Assembly: GCA_019057355.1 (NCBI GenBank)
Contig: DXJM01000399.1
Span: forward strand, 1-5,512
Direction: 5' to 3'
Length of the DNA: 5,512 bases
From: Promethearchaeota archaeon
GTDB taxonomy: Archaea > Asgardarchaeota > Lokiarchaeia > Sigyniarchaeales > SOKP01
How positions within the stretch are numbered: the first letter of the stretch is position 1; the number at the start of each line of letters is the position of its first letter. A program made the position numbers and the translations under genes. Below are positions 4,811 through 5,512 of this stretch, piece by piece. The notes under the pieces are model-generated. The model ran no database searches, was not told the origin of the DNA, and saw nothing but the letters and a program-made list of their open reading frames with translations.

Positions 4811-5455
4811 TTAATATTTTTTATGCAATAGAAATGAACTCATAATTATTATCCATACTATGATTGAAAAATTTGCCAACCATTCAATAAATGGTTGCCA
4901 CGTTATAAGAAACATTATTTCTATCCCCGCGACGACAAACCCAAATATAGCATAATATTTAGGAAATTTATGATTATTTGTTACGATGATACAACTATAA
5001 ACTATACAATAAACCGCTGCTCCTAAAAAACATATAACCGCAAAAAAACCATGCAATAAGAAAGGAAAGTCATCAACATCACGAGAAAGAGATAGACTTA
5101 CTCCTATTATAATTAGAGAAGTACTTGATATAATATTTGATATAACAGCAACTCTGATCCACTCACTCTCTCCATATTCTTTTTTAAAAACACGCCCTAA
5201 ATAAATATTAAATGGAATGGCTACTATTCCACAAAAAATCACGCCTATATTAAAAAAGATCATACCCGGATTTAACCATGAAGTTCCAAGATGGCTTATC
5301 ATGTGTTCAAAGATATTATATCCTCCAGGATAATATAGAGCTGCTAAAAAATCCCCTGTCAAGCCAATTATCATTGATGTAATTCCGAATAATCCTCCAG
5401 GTATTATCCTATAGAATGAATCAAGAGATTTATCAATTTTTTGTTTAAGTTGCAT
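4811..5455 (-). CDS. DUF998-like six-helix integral membrane protein
   Basis: This 214-residue, very hydrophobic protein has six predicted membrane helices at about 17-42, 62-86, 98-122, 130-157, 166-186 and 190-210. It has a short N-terminal cytoplasmic-type segment rich in Lys (MQLKQKIDK) and a Lys-rich C-terminal tail. The YPGGYNIFEHMISHLGTSW motif at 42-60, between helices one and two, resembles the DUF998 signature (a YPGY-like turn followed by a Ser-x-LG loop), and H135 lies in helix four (FPFLLHGFFA). The family's function is not known to me, and no substrate can be inferred. ATG 5455 is supported by the same N-terminal length in the paralogue at 2269-2907; the stop is TAA. It is upstream of and co-oriented with that paralogue, now separated from it by an insertion sequence. 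No Shine-Dalgarno is present; a TATA-like element lies at about 5489-5500. Confidence 0.75.
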   Translation of the reverse strand: MQLKQKIDKSLDSFYRIIPGGLFGITSMIIGLTGDFLAALYYPGGYNIFEHMISHLGTSWLNPGMIFFNIGVIFCGIVAIPFNIYLGRVFKKEYGESEWIRVAVISNIISSTSLIIIGVSLSLSRDVDDFPFLLHGFFAVICFLGAAVYCIVYSCIIVTNNHKFPKYYAIFGFVVAGIEIMFLITWQPFIEWLANFSIIVWIIIMSSFLLHKKY

Positions 5456-5459
5456 TGAA

Positions 5460-5486
5460 TTAATTTTGGTATTACTTAATTTTAGT
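5460..5486. repeat. Pair of 11-bp direct repeats before the intact DUF998-like gene
   Basis: TTAATTTTGGT at 5460-5470 and TTAATTTTAGT at 5476-5486 differ at one base and are spaced 16 bases start to start. They lie between the TATA-like element and the start codon, where a regulator could block transcription. With such AT-rich sequence, chance is possible. Confidence 0.25.
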
Positions 5487-5488
5487 GA

Positions 5489-5500
5489 TATAATATAAAA
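5489..5500 (-). promoter_or_regulatory. Probable TATA box of the intact DUF998-like gene
   Basis: The minus strand reads TTTTATATTATA here. Standard spacing gives a start near 5469, 14 or so bases before ATG 5455, consistent with the short leader and lack of a Shine-Dalgarno. Two 11-bp near-identical direct repeats lie between it and the ATG (5460-5470 and 5476-5486). Confidence 0.4.
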
Positions 5501-5512
5501 AATAAAAAAAAA

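Noticed and set aside
1..5512. CRISPR arrays, tRNA or rRNA genes, toxin-antitoxin pairs and defence genes
   Set aside because: I found no regularly spaced repeats, no tRNA-like TTCRA loop with matching arms, no rRNA-like conserved segments and no recognisable toxin, nuclease or defence motifs other than the transposase.

Overview
The window looks archaeal. It is AT-rich outside the transposon, has TATA-type promoter elements and T-tract terminators instead of bacterial -35/-10 boxes and hairpins, and carries archaeal-style winged-helix regulators. Taken together, the multi-cysteine iron-sulfur protein with a winged-helix N-terminus, the DUF998-type membrane proteins and the zinc-ribbon DDE transposase are most reminiscent of Asgard (Lokiarchaeia-like) archaea. 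That placement is an inference from protein style and was not tested by any search.

Layout. Bases 1-774 (minus) hold an ArsR-like winged-helix regulator that runs off the left edge; it was read by translating the reverse complement directly. Bases 775-1133 are a divergent intergenic region with TATA-like elements, two inverted repeats and a possible 40-residue small ORF. Bases 1134-2249 (plus) encode a winged-helix and iron-sulfur protein with two ferredoxin [4Fe-4S] motifs and a dense CNCCNCCC cluster. Convergent to it, 2269-2907 (minus) is a DUF998-like membrane protein gene interrupted by one in-frame TAG. Bases 3056-4673 are a complete insertion sequence with 32-bp imperfect terminal inverted repeats, one DDE transposase gene and a 15-bp target duplication that abuts both ends exactly. 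Bases 4811-5455 (minus) hold an intact paralogue of the interrupted membrane protein.

How it fits together. The two DUF998-like genes are tandem, same-strand paralogues, about 43% identical by hand alignment with one single-residue gap. The insertion sequence landed between them, leaving both reading frames untouched and turning an intergenic gap of 270 bp into one of 1,903 bp. The TAG in the downstream copy sits where the intact copy has a TGG tryptophan codon. It is therefore a nonsense mutation, a recoded codon such as pyrrolysine, or a split gene restarting at the adjacent ATG. No complete gene visible here ends in TAG, but the sample is far too small to show reassignment.

On the left, the regulator and the Fe-S protein are divergently transcribed, and both join cysteine motifs to a winged helix, so a redox or metal-responsive pair is a reasonable but unproven idea. 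The strongest observations are the insertion sequence boundaries and the in-frame amber codon.
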